Of a stretch of DNA of 64,000 nucleotides, positions 1 to 11,332 are shown one piece after another. The number at the start of each line of letters is the position of its first letter. The first letter of the stretch is position 1. The notes below the pieces were generated by a model, which saw nothing but the letters and a program-made list of their open reading frames with translations, was not told where the DNA came from and made no database searches. This DNA is from Dermatemys mawii (taxonomy: Eukaryota; Chordata; Testudines; Dermatemydidae), in NCBI GenBank assembly GCA_007922305.1, contig ML677335.1, positions 41,788,949 to 41,852,948 on the forward strand. The letters run 5' to 3'. The position numbers and the translations under genes are program-made.

Positions 1-1039
1 TGAATCACCAGGATCTATGAGGTTGGGATGACTCCCCCACACCCTATTAGGCACACTGACAGGAAACTCTGCAAGTGGAACCTTAGGGAGTTTTCTCTCT
101 TCTCCTGTGGACTTCTCCCTGGAAGAGACTGGGCTGGCCCACACATAGCCTAGAGCTCACACCTTCTGATTGTCCATCAAATCCTGAGAATGCTGAAGTC
201 TGCATTGTGCAACTACTCTAGCTCCATGTCTGTTTCTTGGTTTGTTGGATATATTTGGTTACCTAGGATGTTCTTGTTTTACAAAGACTGGACAGTCTTT
301 GTAATTCTGCATTGTACGTGTTTTAATACCCTCATAGAGCAACTAAGTAGAGTTATTAGGGGTGCTATGAAAAATATATACAATGTCACTTTAATGAGTA
401 AATGTCATTTCTTTGGAATGTGTATACAGTTACACTGTGGTTTGGAAAGCTTTGCTTTTGACAGTTTTATCTGAGTGACTCCCCCTTTTTTTTTTTCCAG
501 TCAACAAATATCAGGTTTCTTTAAAAAAACCAAACAGGTAAAAAGGCCTCTATTCTCATTTGATGAGGATCAGGACAGTGTCAGCCTTGTTGCAAATACA
601 GCTGGTTATTGCAGAAGAATCTCTCAGATGCAGAAAACAATGTTTAAAACAGAATCTGGGGGTTACTGGCTCCTGACATTTATCAATGCTTCTTTGAAGA
701 ACGACCTGACAGCTGCATACAGAAAAACCTGCTTTCTTCTTTGCCCTGTAATCAGTTTTCAAACTCCTGCTTTAATTCACATAAAACCAATGAACTGATG
801 AGTCAGTTACACATCTAGGCTTTCAGATGGGTTATATTTCCCATCCACCGCAAGCCGTGACAGTCATTCAAACCAACTACAGATTCACCAGTGATGACGA
901 CATGACTGCCCAAATGCCAACTGCTCCCCAGCCAATCTCGCTCCATGCAGCTGTCCTTCCCAGCCAGTAGCTTCCCCTCTATAATAAAAATAGCCATACA
1001 TTTCATTATGTTAAAAAAACAAATGCCAAAAAAAGCAAG
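1..1039. other. Intergenic sequence, no gene recognised
   Basis: I see no conserved protein-coding segment, RNA gene or clear mobile element here. A T-rich tract near 485-498 followed by 'ccag' resembles a splice acceptor, but the open frame after it (to about 798) matches no protein I recognise and shows no convincing downstream donor. Confidence 0.4.
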
Positions 1040-1740
1040 CACTGGTTGCTGCCTGTGGGAGTCTGTTCAATAGGAATTAGACACCTAGCTCCCATTGGCC
1101 CCTTTGAAAATCCCATCCAACACTTTACAATTGTATAGCTACTGATCACCCTACTTAGAATAGCCATACATTCCTCTTCTTTTTATCCCAGAGGTTCACT
1201 ATATCAGCCCCAAATTCGCTCTTGATCATATTGACACAAATAGCATGGGACCCAGCAGTGTGAGAAAATCTGAGCTATGAGGAGTTTAACTTGCATTTTT
1301 AAAGGAAACAAACACTGCATAAAGCAAGACTGGCACTTCGCCCAGCTCCACTACTTACCCAGCAGAAAGGCATCTCTTATTTCCCTTGTTAGCCCCTTGC
1401 ACAGAGACAAGAACTGCAGTGTAAAGAAAATACAAATAATGCCCCAAATTCACAGGATCAGCTACACTCCGCATTCACCCTCCCTTTCCCCTGCCCTCAC
1501 AGTTCCCTGCCTGGAACTGGCATGGGAAAAGTGTAATCACCTGTCCAGATTTGTAAAGGTATTCATGTGTCGCTGTGCTCAGCGGTGCAACATCTAACTG
1601 ACATTGGAGCCTACATCTAATTTTCAAAAGGGATTTAGGCACATCCCATTGATGTTGAGGAAATTTAGACTCCCAAGTGACATTGAGAGCAGCAACGTCT
1701 AGACACCTATAAAAATCTGGGCAAGTGGTCTACCAGAGTG
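1040..1740. repeat. Decayed short interspersed repeat fragments ('gcctaaat...ttgaaaatc' family)
   Basis: Two stretches (about 1045-1115 and 1600-1730) carry variants of 'ttaggcacctaactcccattgg' and 'tttgaaaatc', the latter ending 'aaaatctgggc'. I recognise this wording as an old palindromic repeat that is common in turtle and crocodilian DNA. The sequence between them is not assigned. The family name is not known to me and the boundaries are approximate. Confidence 0.35.
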
Positions 1741-2927
1741 TTCTTTTACCTCGGTTGACTTAAACTGAAATCCTGGAAGACCAATGTTGGAATAGTAGGA
1801 AGGAGTTATAGGTCAGGATATTAGTACCATAGCAGAGCTGTATCAAGCAGCACCCATTCACATTGTGTATGCCTCTATACAGACGGAAACTAGCTAAAGT
1901 ATGAATTTAAACTCATGGGCCACATTCAATAGTGTCAACCCAACAAAACCAATGGAATTACCCAGGGATGAATCAGACCCAGTGTATCCGAACTGCTCTG
2001 TTATTCAATGACAGTGTGGTCTAAGAGACACACATAGTTGGCAGCCTGTCACAAATTAAAATAGAACAAGAATTGCAAGCAATGCATGGCCATAGCTCAA
2101 GCCCGGCCTCAAACAAGATGCAATATCCAGGTGTCTGGTGGAAAAGCAACTTTGCAGGACTGGTCTAAGCAAGAAAGTATTGTGATCCATCAACTTTGGC
2201 AGGTACCAGTTTTCCATACGTATTCCAGCTACTGCGGACTGCCTGCTGGGAGCTGCTTGGGCAGGCGTATGCATGCTTGTTATCGGCCGTGTGAATATCT
2301 CTGCCTTGTGTCACTGTGGCACAAAGCAGCTGGACCATTTCAAAATCATTTAAAAAGCAGTATAAAATTAGGGCTCCGGTGTGGTTGTTTTATGACTTGC
2401 ACGAGCAGCCATTGCCTAGAGAGAAATTATACTCTTTATTTCCGAGGCTAAAGGTTCTTTTAGCATTCATCAAAAGCAAAATGCACCCCTGATAACACAA
2501 TGGGCTGTTTTTATCTACTGCAGCCTCTTTCCCTTCTGCATAATTTCACATTTGAGATCTCAGCACTTCACGTGTAACTCATTTCATTGTGTCTGAGATT
2601 GTTTTCACCAGCTGGACTTGTATAGTTACAACAGAGATTTACTCATGCCTTGAAACTTATTCTTTCCAAAATTCTTGCTTCTTTAATCCTCAGAAAAACA
2701 ACTCTGAATACTCTTGTTATCCATCCTTCCTGGAAGCCTGTCAAATGCTTGGCCTCAGTGATCTGCAAATATTGCTTCATTATTCTCCTTCACATACTTC
2801 CATAAACCTCTCCTTTGCCAGGCTACAAAAAAAGCCTGACAACAGTTAGGCTGTTAATGTACCCAGACCACCGCACCACGTGGACCAATATTGTCTCAGT
2901 GCGTCTTTGTTTTCCCTTATGGGTCTG
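1741..2927. other. Unassigned intergenic sequence
   Basis: No gene is recognised. Opposed open frames at about 2056-2451 overlap each other and contain no known domain, so I treat them as chance. No clear repeat boundaries are seen. Confidence 0.35.
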
Positions 2928-3293
2928 CATAGGCGCAGACTCCATGGGTGCTCCAGCGCTGGCGCACCCAGGGGGAAAAATTGATGGGTGCAGAGCATCC
3001 ACTGGCAGCTCCTTTCCCTGCCCCTCCGCCCCAGCTCACCTCCACTCCACCTCCTCCCATGAGCACACCGCTGGGTCCTGCTTCTCCTCCTCCCTCCCAG
3101 AGCTTGCAGCGCGAGAGGGAAGGGAGGGGGAGCTGGGGGGCATTTAGGAAAGGGGTCCAACGGGGCAGAGTTGGGGCGGGGTCTTTGGGGAAGGGGTTGG
3201 AATGGGGGCAGGGAATGGGTGGAGTTGGGCCTGGGCTGGGGGGCACGAGCACCCACCAGCGCCGCGGGAAGTTGGGGCCTATGGATCTGTCTG
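2928..3293. mobile_element. GC-rich non-autonomous DNA element with short inverted ends
   Basis: The left end reads 'cataggcgcagact' and the right end reads 'gttggggcctatg'; these are imperfect inverted complements. The interior is C-rich on the left and G-rich on the right ('ggggcagg', 'gttggggcgggg'), so the element could fold back on itself. I recognise the layout from many copies in turtle genomes. A clean target-site duplication is not visible, so superfamily assignment (possibly hAT) is uncertain. The long open frames on both strands here come from GC skew and are not genes. Confidence 0.5.
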
Positions 3294-3440
3294 TATCCAT
3301 CTGTTGTCTTATATTTAGATTGTAAGCTCTTTGGAGCAGGGACTGTCTTTCTGTTCTGTATTTGTACCGCACCTAGCAGATTGAGGTCATGGTCCATGGT
3401 GCAGGCTCTTATGCATTATGATAATACAAATAGTATCTTG
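3294..3440 (+). repeat. Old LINE 3' tail fragment (L2/CR1-type 'ttgtaagctctttggagcaggga')
   Basis: The segment runs 'ttgtaagctctttggagc', then 'agggactgtctttctg', then 'tttgtaccgcacctagca', then 'gcaggctcttatgcattatg'. This order is the widespread 3' tail of an ancient vertebrate LINE (L2-like or an old CR1). It abuts the GC-rich element on its left. Related fragments occur near 44285-44340, 55705-55815 and 58795-58925. Confidence 0.5.
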
Positions 3441-3857
3441 TAGCAATCAGTTCCCCAGGCTAATAAAGCAATGTGGATGAGGTGGGATTCAAAAGCATGA
3501 ATAGTAGTTAGGTGTCAAACCTCCATAGACTCCCATTTGTGCCTTTGAAAATCTTCCCATTTGGAAAAACTATTCCTTTGATCAATCTGACATCTTTTAT
3601 TTTAATTGAATGTCCCCTTGTTCCTATTATGAAAATGAGTGAATAAAAGTTCCACATCTACCTTCCCTAGACTACTATACTATACTTAGATATAGTGATA
3701 TCAAAGAGATACAAGAAAATGAGAAAGGTAGAAAATGAGTTGTCTGGTTGCTAAAAAAGAAAAAGGTGTTAAATTATGGCAGTGCTTGCTTTACTTAAAG
3801 TTCCACTAGGAAGCCTTGTCTTTATGGGATTATAGTCTAACTGTGAACGTGTTAGAG
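3441..3857. other. Unassigned AT-rich intergenic sequence
   Basis: I see no gene and no clear repeat. The sequence ends where the retrotransposon-derived coding remnant begins. Confidence 0.3.
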
Positions 3858-5191
3858 TGAAGATACCAAAGAAAGGTATCTCAGCGATTGTAATAACTGG
3901 CGTGGAATCACACTTTTATCTGTGCCAGGTAAAGTATTGTGTAAGATCTTAGTCCAGCATATATCAGAGGCAGTTGATAGTGTTCTCAGAAAAGAGCAAG
4001 CTGGTTTTTGGAAAGGGTGTGGGTGCACAGACCAGATCGTCACTCCACGAAATATAACAGAACAGTGCTTAGAATGGCAATGGCAACTCTACATACATTT
4101 CACAGACTTTGAGAAGGCTTTTGATAGCATTCACAGGTTCAGCCTATGGTGCATTCTGAAGGCATATGGAATACCTTTTCATATAATCAATGTCATCAAA
4201 AGCTTCTATTTCAACTTTACATGCAGTGTTGATCATAGTGAGCTCAGTTTTGAAGTCAAAACAGTAGTACGTGAGGGGTGTGTCATGTCTGCAATCCTCT
4301 TCAGCACTGCCATTGACTGGGTAATGTGGCGTACAACAGAAGACATGCCAACAGGCATTACATGGACACTCTTCTCAATCCCTGAAGACCTGGACTTCGC
4401 AGATGATGTCGCTCTCCTATCACATACCCAGCACCATATACAAGAAAAAATTCAACTCAACGCATTCATCTAGCAAATTGGACTGAAACTCCACCGCAGT
4501 AAGACAGATATAATGACCTTTAGTATTGCTTCACCATCAGCAGTACGGATAGGGGATTATGTTTTCACCAATGTAGAAACATTCACATACTTGGCAGCAC
4601 CATCAGCCAGGACAGTGGAACAAGCCAGGACAATTGGAGCAAAATCAATAAAGCTAGGAACACTTTCAGGAGCTTAAATACAGTCTGGAAATCATTAAAA
4701 TACAACACCAAAACCCAACTCAAGATTTATAAGAGCTGCGTACTTTCAACACTACTTTACAGTGCAGAATGCTAGAGAATGAGAAAGTATGACACGTCCA
4801 AACTGCCTTCATTCCATACAACCTGCCCCAGAAAAATCCTCCATATCTTTTGGCCCTGAACAATTGCAAACCAAGATCTACTGCAGTGCAGTCAAGAGGA
4901 TCTGAGCACCATCATTGCCAGGAGGCGCTGGAGATGGATCGATCATGTGCTTTGGATGGAAATTGATTCAATCACTAGAGTAGCAATAAGACGGACACCT
5001 GAAGGCAAGCGAAAATGAGGCCGTCCAAAAACAACATGGCAAAGAGCTGTGGAAGACAAGCTGAAAAACCTGGGGCACAGCTGTGGAACCATTGAAAGAC
5101 TTACCAGAAACAGACAGGAGTGGAGGAACTTTGTCACTGCCCTAAATGCCAGAGGCGTAATGGGAACATGATGATGATGATGATGATGATG
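3858..5191 (+). mobile_element. RTE-like non-LTR retrotransposon, 5'-truncated and broken (reverse transcriptase to 3' tail)
   Basis: Translation with frame corrections gives the reverse transcriptase core. In order: 'NNWRGITLLSVPGKV' (about 3894-3930), 'EEQAGFRKGRGC'-type finger (here KEQAGFWKGCGC, about 3994-4029), 'FTDFEKAFDSIHR' (first catalytic Asp region, about 4102-4137), 'GCVMSAILF' (about 4276-4302) and the catalytic F-A-D-D box at 4396-4407. After a stop at 4471-4473, further pieces read 'RRRWRWIDHVL', 'RTPEGKRK*GRPKTTWQR' and 'NRQEWRNFV', which is the C-terminal arm of this LINE group. The 3' end is a run of (ATG)8, like the simple-repeat tails of RTE elements. Several stops and indels make it inactive. 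Assignment to RTE rather than a neighbouring clade is from memory of motif wording. Confidence 0.75.
5168..5191 (+). repeat. (ATG)8 microsatellite at LINE 3' end
   Basis: Eight tandem ATG units directly follow the last coding remnant of the retrotransposon, so this is most simply read as its 3' tail. Confidence 0.85.
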
Positions 5192-5439
5192 TGAGCACCT
5201 AGCCTGTCCTGAAACTCAAAGCTATAAATGTGATGAGTGGTGGGAGGACAGAGTGGTCTTTCATGTCCCTGTTGGAGCTCAGAAACACGTTCCATTTCTC
5301 CCCCTGCACTCAGATATATTTATCTTGCTTAGGGCACCAATCAGCATAGCATCTAGAAATGAAATACAGATTTAAGATAATTAATACCTTGACTATAACT
5401 CTCTATAGACCCATACTTGTACTCAGCCACTTATATTTT

Positions 5440-5640
5440 CGAGCTTGTCTAGACAAACACAGCTGGCTAGCGCAGGGTAGATTTACACCTCAGCTTGTTA
5501 TGAATTAAGAGTCCATGCTGACCCTGCTAGTACGCACTAGAAGTTCCCTAATGTGCTTTAATGCACTCCTGTTTTAAAGCAGCAGCAGGGTCCATGTGAA
5601 CACAGTGCATGGCAGGCCAGTTTGAGGTAGTCTTATGCCC
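5440..5640. repeat. MITE-like fragment (outer end 'gagcttgtctagacaaacaca')
   Basis: The segment starts with 'gcttgtctagacaaacac' and contains 'gctggctagcgcagggtaga', 'cctgctagtacgcactag' and 'agcagcagggtccatgtgaa'. These phrases belong to a short DNA-transposon family seen in turtles; a related piece occurs near 16935-17020 ('aggttagcgcagggtagag'). The right boundary is not clear. Confidence 0.35.
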
Positions 5641-6174
5641 CAGCTTGCTGTGAACCAAATTTTTCATATAGACAAGTCCTTGATTTTTTTTTTTCCAGAG
5701 GAGGCAAACTGTACTTCTCTGCCAAGTGGTGCCCCTGGCTTGACCACCAGGAGTTACAGGAGTGCTCTGTATCCGCCTGTCTATAGTTAGTAGATAAGCT
5801 GCCCCCAGATAACAATCCAGAATATGTAACACAGAATATGTCTACACTGCAAATGAAGATGTGATTATAGTACATGTAGGCTTTATTCTACATCACATGC
5901 ATGGTCACAACAGCAGCGTAGATGTGGTGGCACAGGCTTTATTGTGGGCTAGCAACCCTGCAGGCTTGGCAACAGTATTTTGGTGCTGTTGCTGCCAAAG
6001 AGAGACCAAAGAACGTAACTAAGTAGAACCACCACTGAACTCTCTGTTTTTGGAGTGGATTTGCCCTTCTGGATCAGAGCACTGGTCTTTCTATCCAGTC
6101 CAAGATTCTGCCTTTGGCACTGGTCACTTGCAAGGGAGTCAGAGGGGAAGGGAACAGGGAGAATCCAGTGCAGT
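5641..6174. other. Unassigned intergenic sequence
   Basis: No gene is recognised. A second MITE-like phrase ('gaatatgtctacactgcaaa') occurs near 5831-5850. Confidence 0.3.
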
Positions 6175-6310
6175 CTTTGATCCAGCAATGCACTTAGGTA
6201 TGTACTTAAGTTTTAACATGAGCATTACCATTAAAGCCAATGGGACTAATCATATAATTAAAGTTAAGCATGTGCTTAGGTACTCTACTGGATCAGGTTC
6301 TAATTGTGCA
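6175..6310. repeat. Palindromic short repeat ('aagcatgtgcttaggta')
   Basis: The left part has 'cacttaggtatgtacttaag', the right part has 'gttaagcatgtgcttaggta', and between them lies 'aaagccaatgggactaatca'. The two sides are partial inverted copies around a 'aatggga' centre, a MITE form common in turtles. A degraded relative lies near 7200-7320. Confidence 0.45.
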
Positions 6311-8129
6311 GTGCTGTGCATGAGGGATGAGTGGGTTAATTCTGAATCCACACAAGTGAACCAATAGGTTCCCTTAATGGGAGGCTGAGACTGAATAGGG
6401 AAGCTGTAAAATGTGGACTACAGTAGCCAGGGCAATTACCATACAAGATTAGTCCCATCCCCACAAGACAAACTTGGCTCCTACTGCTGAACACAAAGGT
6501 GTCAGACACAGTGTGTACTGCTGCCTGATGAATCATTAGCAAAGTATGCCATAAGCTTATAAAATGCTATTGGACCTTGGGTGGGGCAGGCGGTAGATTC
6601 ATTCAACAGAAAGAAAGCACAATGGCATGCAGAAATGTTCTTTTCTTCCTGCTTCTCTCTGATTCTGGTGTGAGGTTGTCCTCCACCTTCTTTCTACAAC
6701 TCTGAAATGAATCATGAAAAGACCCAGAGTAATTCATTTGTGGCAAGCCTGAAAAGCATACATTGGTAGTTCAATTATATGCTTAGGAGTACACTTCAAT
6801 GGCAGCTATTCTGGAACTACCTATTCCTAAGAGCTCTACATACCTTTAGTTACTAGAGATGGAACAGATGGTGAAAGTTCCAACCCTGGTATGAAATTCC
6901 CCAATGTTCAGCCACATTCAGATCCAGAGGGTCAATTCAGCTTGTTTTAGAGGGGCCAGCTGAAAAGTGTGGAACTAGAGATGAACTCTGTCAGATGTCG
7001 AGGCACAGAAGGGGTGGGATTTTGGTGCAGGCCCATCTCTGGCTCTTTCTTTATGTGCCCTTTGTTGGCTCATAGTAATTTTAAAAAATTTAATGCTGAA
7101 GACAGCTAGAGATTTTAATTCCGCCCCCCCACCCCACTGCAGACTCTCACCAGAGGGGGGAAAAAATTCAAACCCCAAATCTTTTTCAAGGGCTGCAACT
7201 CAGCCAAAGGCTTGATATAAGCACATGCTCATCTTGAAGCTTGTAAGTATTAACCTACCGTGAGACCTCTCATGTACTCAGAGTTAAGCACAAGTTCGAT
7301 TCCTTGGCTGAATCAGAGCCTCCAGAATCTGTTCTTGTCTCTTCTTCCTTGTGTGGTCGCACAGCGACACCTAATGGTGGACGCGGTGAATCACTAGCAC
7401 TTATTACCATCTGCCTTACATAGATAGACATGCAAGTTACTGTAATACAACGTCTCTTTCATTCAGTGGAGAGGTTCAAGTTCTGTTTTAAATAATGGTC
7501 CATGGGTTGGGCTGTACATTTAGAACTCCATGCTCCTCCATCCACAGCAGAACCCCCAAAGGCGTCAATGGGAAGTTTGCACAATGATCAGGGGTGAAAT
7601 AAGGCTTTTATGTAGTAACTAAGGCCTCATGTTTTGAAGCCATTCCCTCCCTCTCTTTTGTGGCAGGTTCTTTACATTTCTCTTGTCCAACTCCCTCTGG
7701 GCTGGCTGAAAATTAGAGTTACCTCTGCAACCTGGGAAGGGGACTCCAGGTCCCCTTTCCATCTGGGGGTAGAGTCCACTGGCAAACAATCCATCTCTAT
7801 TTTCCCCTCCTCACAGTGACAACAACGTGCTGTTTCCAGGGTTTTGTCTTGATTATTTCAGTGAGTGACTGGGAGAAAGGGGAGTCTTGCCCCCATCGTA
7901 ATGCTACCAGGCTTCTTTGCCCCAGGTCCTTAAAGAAAGTCATGTCTTCTCCCTCAGACTTAGTCTTCCCTCAGAACTATCTTCTCTCTCCCCACTTCTA
8001 CCTCAGCTGTCCCCATCATCATTGTTCGGAGAACAGAGTAGTCTAGCAGTGAATGCTACCTCCTTCCTAATTACTCTTTTCCTTTAAGGGCCAGTGTACC
8101 CTGTAACACAATGCCCAACTTGACGCAGC
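6311..8129. other. Intergenic sequence with weak repeat traces
   Basis: There is no gene. About 6855-6970 has a degenerate repeat ('tcagccacattcagatccag'), and 7200-7320 has a degraded palindromic repeat ('taagcacatgctca', 'gttaagcacaagttc', 'tgaatcagagcct'). The remainder, including the pyrimidine-rich 7640-8000 interval, is unassigned. Confidence 0.3.
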
Positions 8130-8236
8130 TTAACAGGGCCTGATTTTTAGAACATGCTGAGCACTCACTGTCTGAAAATCAGGCACTTAAAAGGTTTCTG
8201 AAATTGGGCATCCAGAACTGGAGGCATCTAAAATCA
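8130..8236 (+). repeat. Short interspersed repeat ('tgctgagcactcactgtctg')
   Basis: The order 'gaacatgctgagcactcac', 'ctgaaaatcaggcactta', 'gaaattgggcatccagaa', 'ggaggcatctaaaatc' matches an abundant old reptile repeat. It is a single degraded copy with no visible target duplication. Confidence 0.45.
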
Positions 8237-9299
8237 TCACTCACTGGAAAGTTTGGACCTAAAAACTTTTAGTTTAGATTTTATCATTATTATGTGCATC
8301 ATTGTTGCACTGGGAATCATTCAGTGGGAAAACATTGCACCTGTAGGACCCCAGCTATTACTGCCCTTCCTCCCACCCCCGTCTCACTTTCCCTGTAATT
8401 TGTTTGTCTCCTCCTTTCTTTGCTCCTGTCCCTGCAACAACTTATAGTCTCTACCACCACCCATCTTCCAAAATAATCAAAATTGCTGGTCAGAAGACAG
8501 CAGGGGTAGACACATAGTGTTCCTGAATCACAAAGTTTTCCCGAAATGTTTATTCTTGGCAAACTTTTCCACCCTAGCTCTTGTGGTCACCAATGGAATA
8601 GTCCTCTCTGGTCATATACCTTAGAATCAAACTTTATAGGACCAAGAATCCACTCCTAGGCAATGGTCCAGCTCTGTAAATCCATGGAGCATATCATAAT
8701 CCACCCCTAGTCTTGATTATTTTAATTTACCCTTTCATCCTAGGTCACCCGTTCTCTGCACAGAGGCCTATACACAAGCTAAGTGTGAGGTTTCCTTAAC
8801 TTGTAAATGATGAGAATACAAACAAGTCACTCAGAAAATTTGAGGAAAGCATTTTCTTCACATAACTCCAAGCAGCTGACCTGATCTTGGTCAAACTTTC
8901 CAAACCAAATTTCAACCTTGGGTTGAGTCTCATATGGAAAACCTCAACCTTCAACAGCAATTTTTCATGTAAGAATATTATGGGAAATTGAAGAAGTGAA
9001 AAGGAAGGAGAATGGAAATAGGAGTTCAACCTCACCTGTAGCTTCTGATACCATGGAAGTTATTTATAGTACATTTTCAGTACACATACAGTCTGGGGAC
9101 ATTTTAGATTCTCTCCGTTGTTAAGGATACAGCTCTGAGCTTGACTTTGACTATCTCCTAATTTCACCAAAAGTAAAACAACCTACCTGAAATGCTACAA
9201 TTGCTCTTTTCTATCTATCTAGTCATTAAATGGTACCCATCACCATAGTATCTGAGCATCTCATGAATTCAATGAATTTATCTTCTGAATATCTATGGG
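8237..9299. other. Unassigned intergenic sequence
   Basis: Nothing is recognised: no exon-like segment, RNA gene or repeat boundary. Confidence 0.3.
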
Positions 9300-9425
9300 A
9301 GGTAGGAAAGGATAGTATCCCCATTGTACAGATGGGGAGCTGAGCCACAGAGAGACTAAGTGACATGGCCAAAGTCACATAGGACCTTTGTGTCAGAGCT
9401 GGGAAATAAACCCAGATCTCATGAG
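9300..9425 (-). repeat. MIR-family SINE fragment, reverse orientation
   Basis: On the + strand the segment reads 'ccccattgtacagatgggga', 'gagccacagagagactaagt', 'ccaaagtcacataggacctt' and 'agagctgggaaataaaccca'. This is the reverse complement of the MIR core and 3' half (the 'cctcagtttcctcatctgta' region and the internal 'tgtgaccttgg' region). Confidence 0.7.
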
Positions 9426-9429
9426 TCTT

Positions 9430-9665
9430 AGGCCATGCCTAACTCTGCCCTGGTAAGTGAACCTACACTACGCAACTCCAGCTATGTGAACAACATAGCT
9501 GGAGTCAATGTACGTTATGTCGAGTTACTGCAGGGTCTACACCGTGGGGGGTCGACGGGAGAAAATTTCCCACTGACTTACCTTACTCTTCTCGCCGGGG
9601 GTAGAGTACGGGGTCAACTGGAGAGCAATGTGCAGTCAATTTGGCTGATCTTTACCATTGATGCC
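9430..9665. mobile_element. Harbinger-like MITE, partial copy
   Basis: It contains 'aactccagctatgtgaacaa' next to 'catagctggagtcaatgtac' (an inverted pair), then 'gtctacaccgtggggggtcg'. Related phrases appear in the MITEs at 34411-34697 and 13679-13965. The right terminal repeat is missing or too degraded to place. Confidence 0.5.
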
Positions 9666-11012
9666 TGACTGCTTTTAGAGCAGAAGTCTTTCTTCCCCCA
9701 ACAGCAGATGCTGACAGATAAACTTTCAACTATCGAAGTGAAAGCAGACACCTGGAAGTAACCAAGAGCAGCCTCCATTCTAGAGAAACTGCATGCAAGT
9801 CTTAATAAGGTATTCAGTGCCCAGATGACAGATTTCAGCAACCAATTTCCAACTTTGTGCAACTTAGTAAAGTTGCCAGAAACAAACCTAATCTTTCTGG
9901 AAATCAAGAGGGGAAATATGGCAACTTTCTTGGTCATCAGGCATAAATATCTTTGTTGGGACTACATTTGAGGAATGGATTAATAAAAACAGAAAAAAAT
10001 CATATTCTTTTTTACTTTGGCTAATTACATTATATCCTAGACTACTCAGGCATCTGCTCTGGTACAATGGATTATTATTATTATTATTTTTGCCACCAAA
10101 GCAAGAACCAGGCTGAATTGCACCAGGTCATTGCTTCGTGTAAGAGAAGTAGGTGCCATTGCAGAACTTCTGTAAAACAGAAAATGCAGAGTAGATTATC
10201 ACATAACATATTCAGTTTGTAACTACATAGTTTATTATTAGAATTAATCCTGTGTGTTTCTCCCACCCCCTCAGTGTTGTGTCTTGTGTATCAATAATGC
10301 ATTTCTTTTAAAAAGCTGCTCATGATTTTACTCTATCACTCCTTTATAAAGATTTAAAATAATTTCTTCCTGCCATCTCCTGGCCGCATGAAGTGTTACA
10401 GTGATTCAGCCAACTGTCCACTATTCAGAATGGTGCAAAACTTCCTCTGTTTTACAGGCCTTGCATTCCTTAAACATTTTTAACTGCAAAAGACTAAATT
10501 TTACATATAATATACATGGGTTGCATTCCAGTGCAACATAAGTACCTTGAAGAAAATCTCCTCTTTCTAACTTCAGGTTTTCTGCTTTCAAGAACACACA
10601 GCTCATCAGCAAAAAACATCTTTGATACTTATAGTTATAATTCCTGTCCTTATGCAGACCTATGAATCAAACTGGGGATCTTAGACTATGAACATATAGA
10701 AGCTACTTCTCTATTTAGGATTTCCCTATATAACCATGACACAACTTGTGGTGCTGGCTTAGATGAAAAAAAAAACCACAATAAACCTTTATTTCTAATA
10801 TACTGTATACTGTTATAGATAACACTGCTCTACAGCCAATATGCTTCTGAAATAAATGTAGTCAAACTTTACTAATTCTGGGTCACTGAGAACGAAAATG
10901 ATGCTTAAAATTGTTGATTGGCTCTAGTTTTCAAGATGTGCTATTGGGTCAGTATATACGACCCTTGACATGGGAATGGTGGAGGATAAGTGAGTTATAA
11001 AGGGAAGGGATC
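9666..11012. other. Unassigned AT-rich intergenic sequence
   Basis: No gene is recognised. A short (ATT)n run lies at about 10073-10087. The rest has no repeat I can name. Confidence 0.3.
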
Positions 11013-11114
11013 TCAATTTAAACCAGAAATGACTAAAATACATCTTTGACTGGATCTATGAATAAATCTATGACTGGGTTTGGACAGTACTTGCTTTTTA
11101 GGCAAAACAATGAA

Positions 11115-11195
11115 TGATGCAATCTGAAGCTGGTATTGCGTCATACATGATATGAATTGCATCATGTTATTCCTAGAAGTCATGGATGATGCAAT
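11115..11195. promoter_or_regulatory. Cluster of four TGAYGCAAT motifs upstream of the transposase-like gene
   Basis: Exact 9-mers occur at 11115-11123 (TGATGCAAT, +), 11135-11143 (TGACGCAAT, -), 11156-11164 (TGATGCAAT, -) and 11187-11195 (TGATGCAAT, +). The cluster ends about 140 bases before the first ATG of the transposase-like gene. TGATGCAAT is the core of the C/EBP-ATF composite element in vertebrates. Equally, repeated subterminal motifs are typical binding sites for a transposon's own transposase. The motifs are seen directly; the function is inference. Confidence 0.4.
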
Positions 11196-11332
11196 CATAA
11201 TGAAGCTTACATCACTCTGCTGAACAAATTGCCCTATATCAGCTCTAGAAATCATACAGTGTCGTGCTCTCTTATTTGTCAGTGTTTGATTTTGCAAAGG
11301 GACACATTTCTGTTTAGCCAAAGTGAGCAGAG

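Noticed and set aside
2846..3397. Overlapping long open frames on both strands (up to 183 codons)
   Set aside because: They lie over a GC-skewed inverted-repeat DNA element, are low-complexity (Pro/Arg-rich or Gly-rich) and appear in several frames at once.
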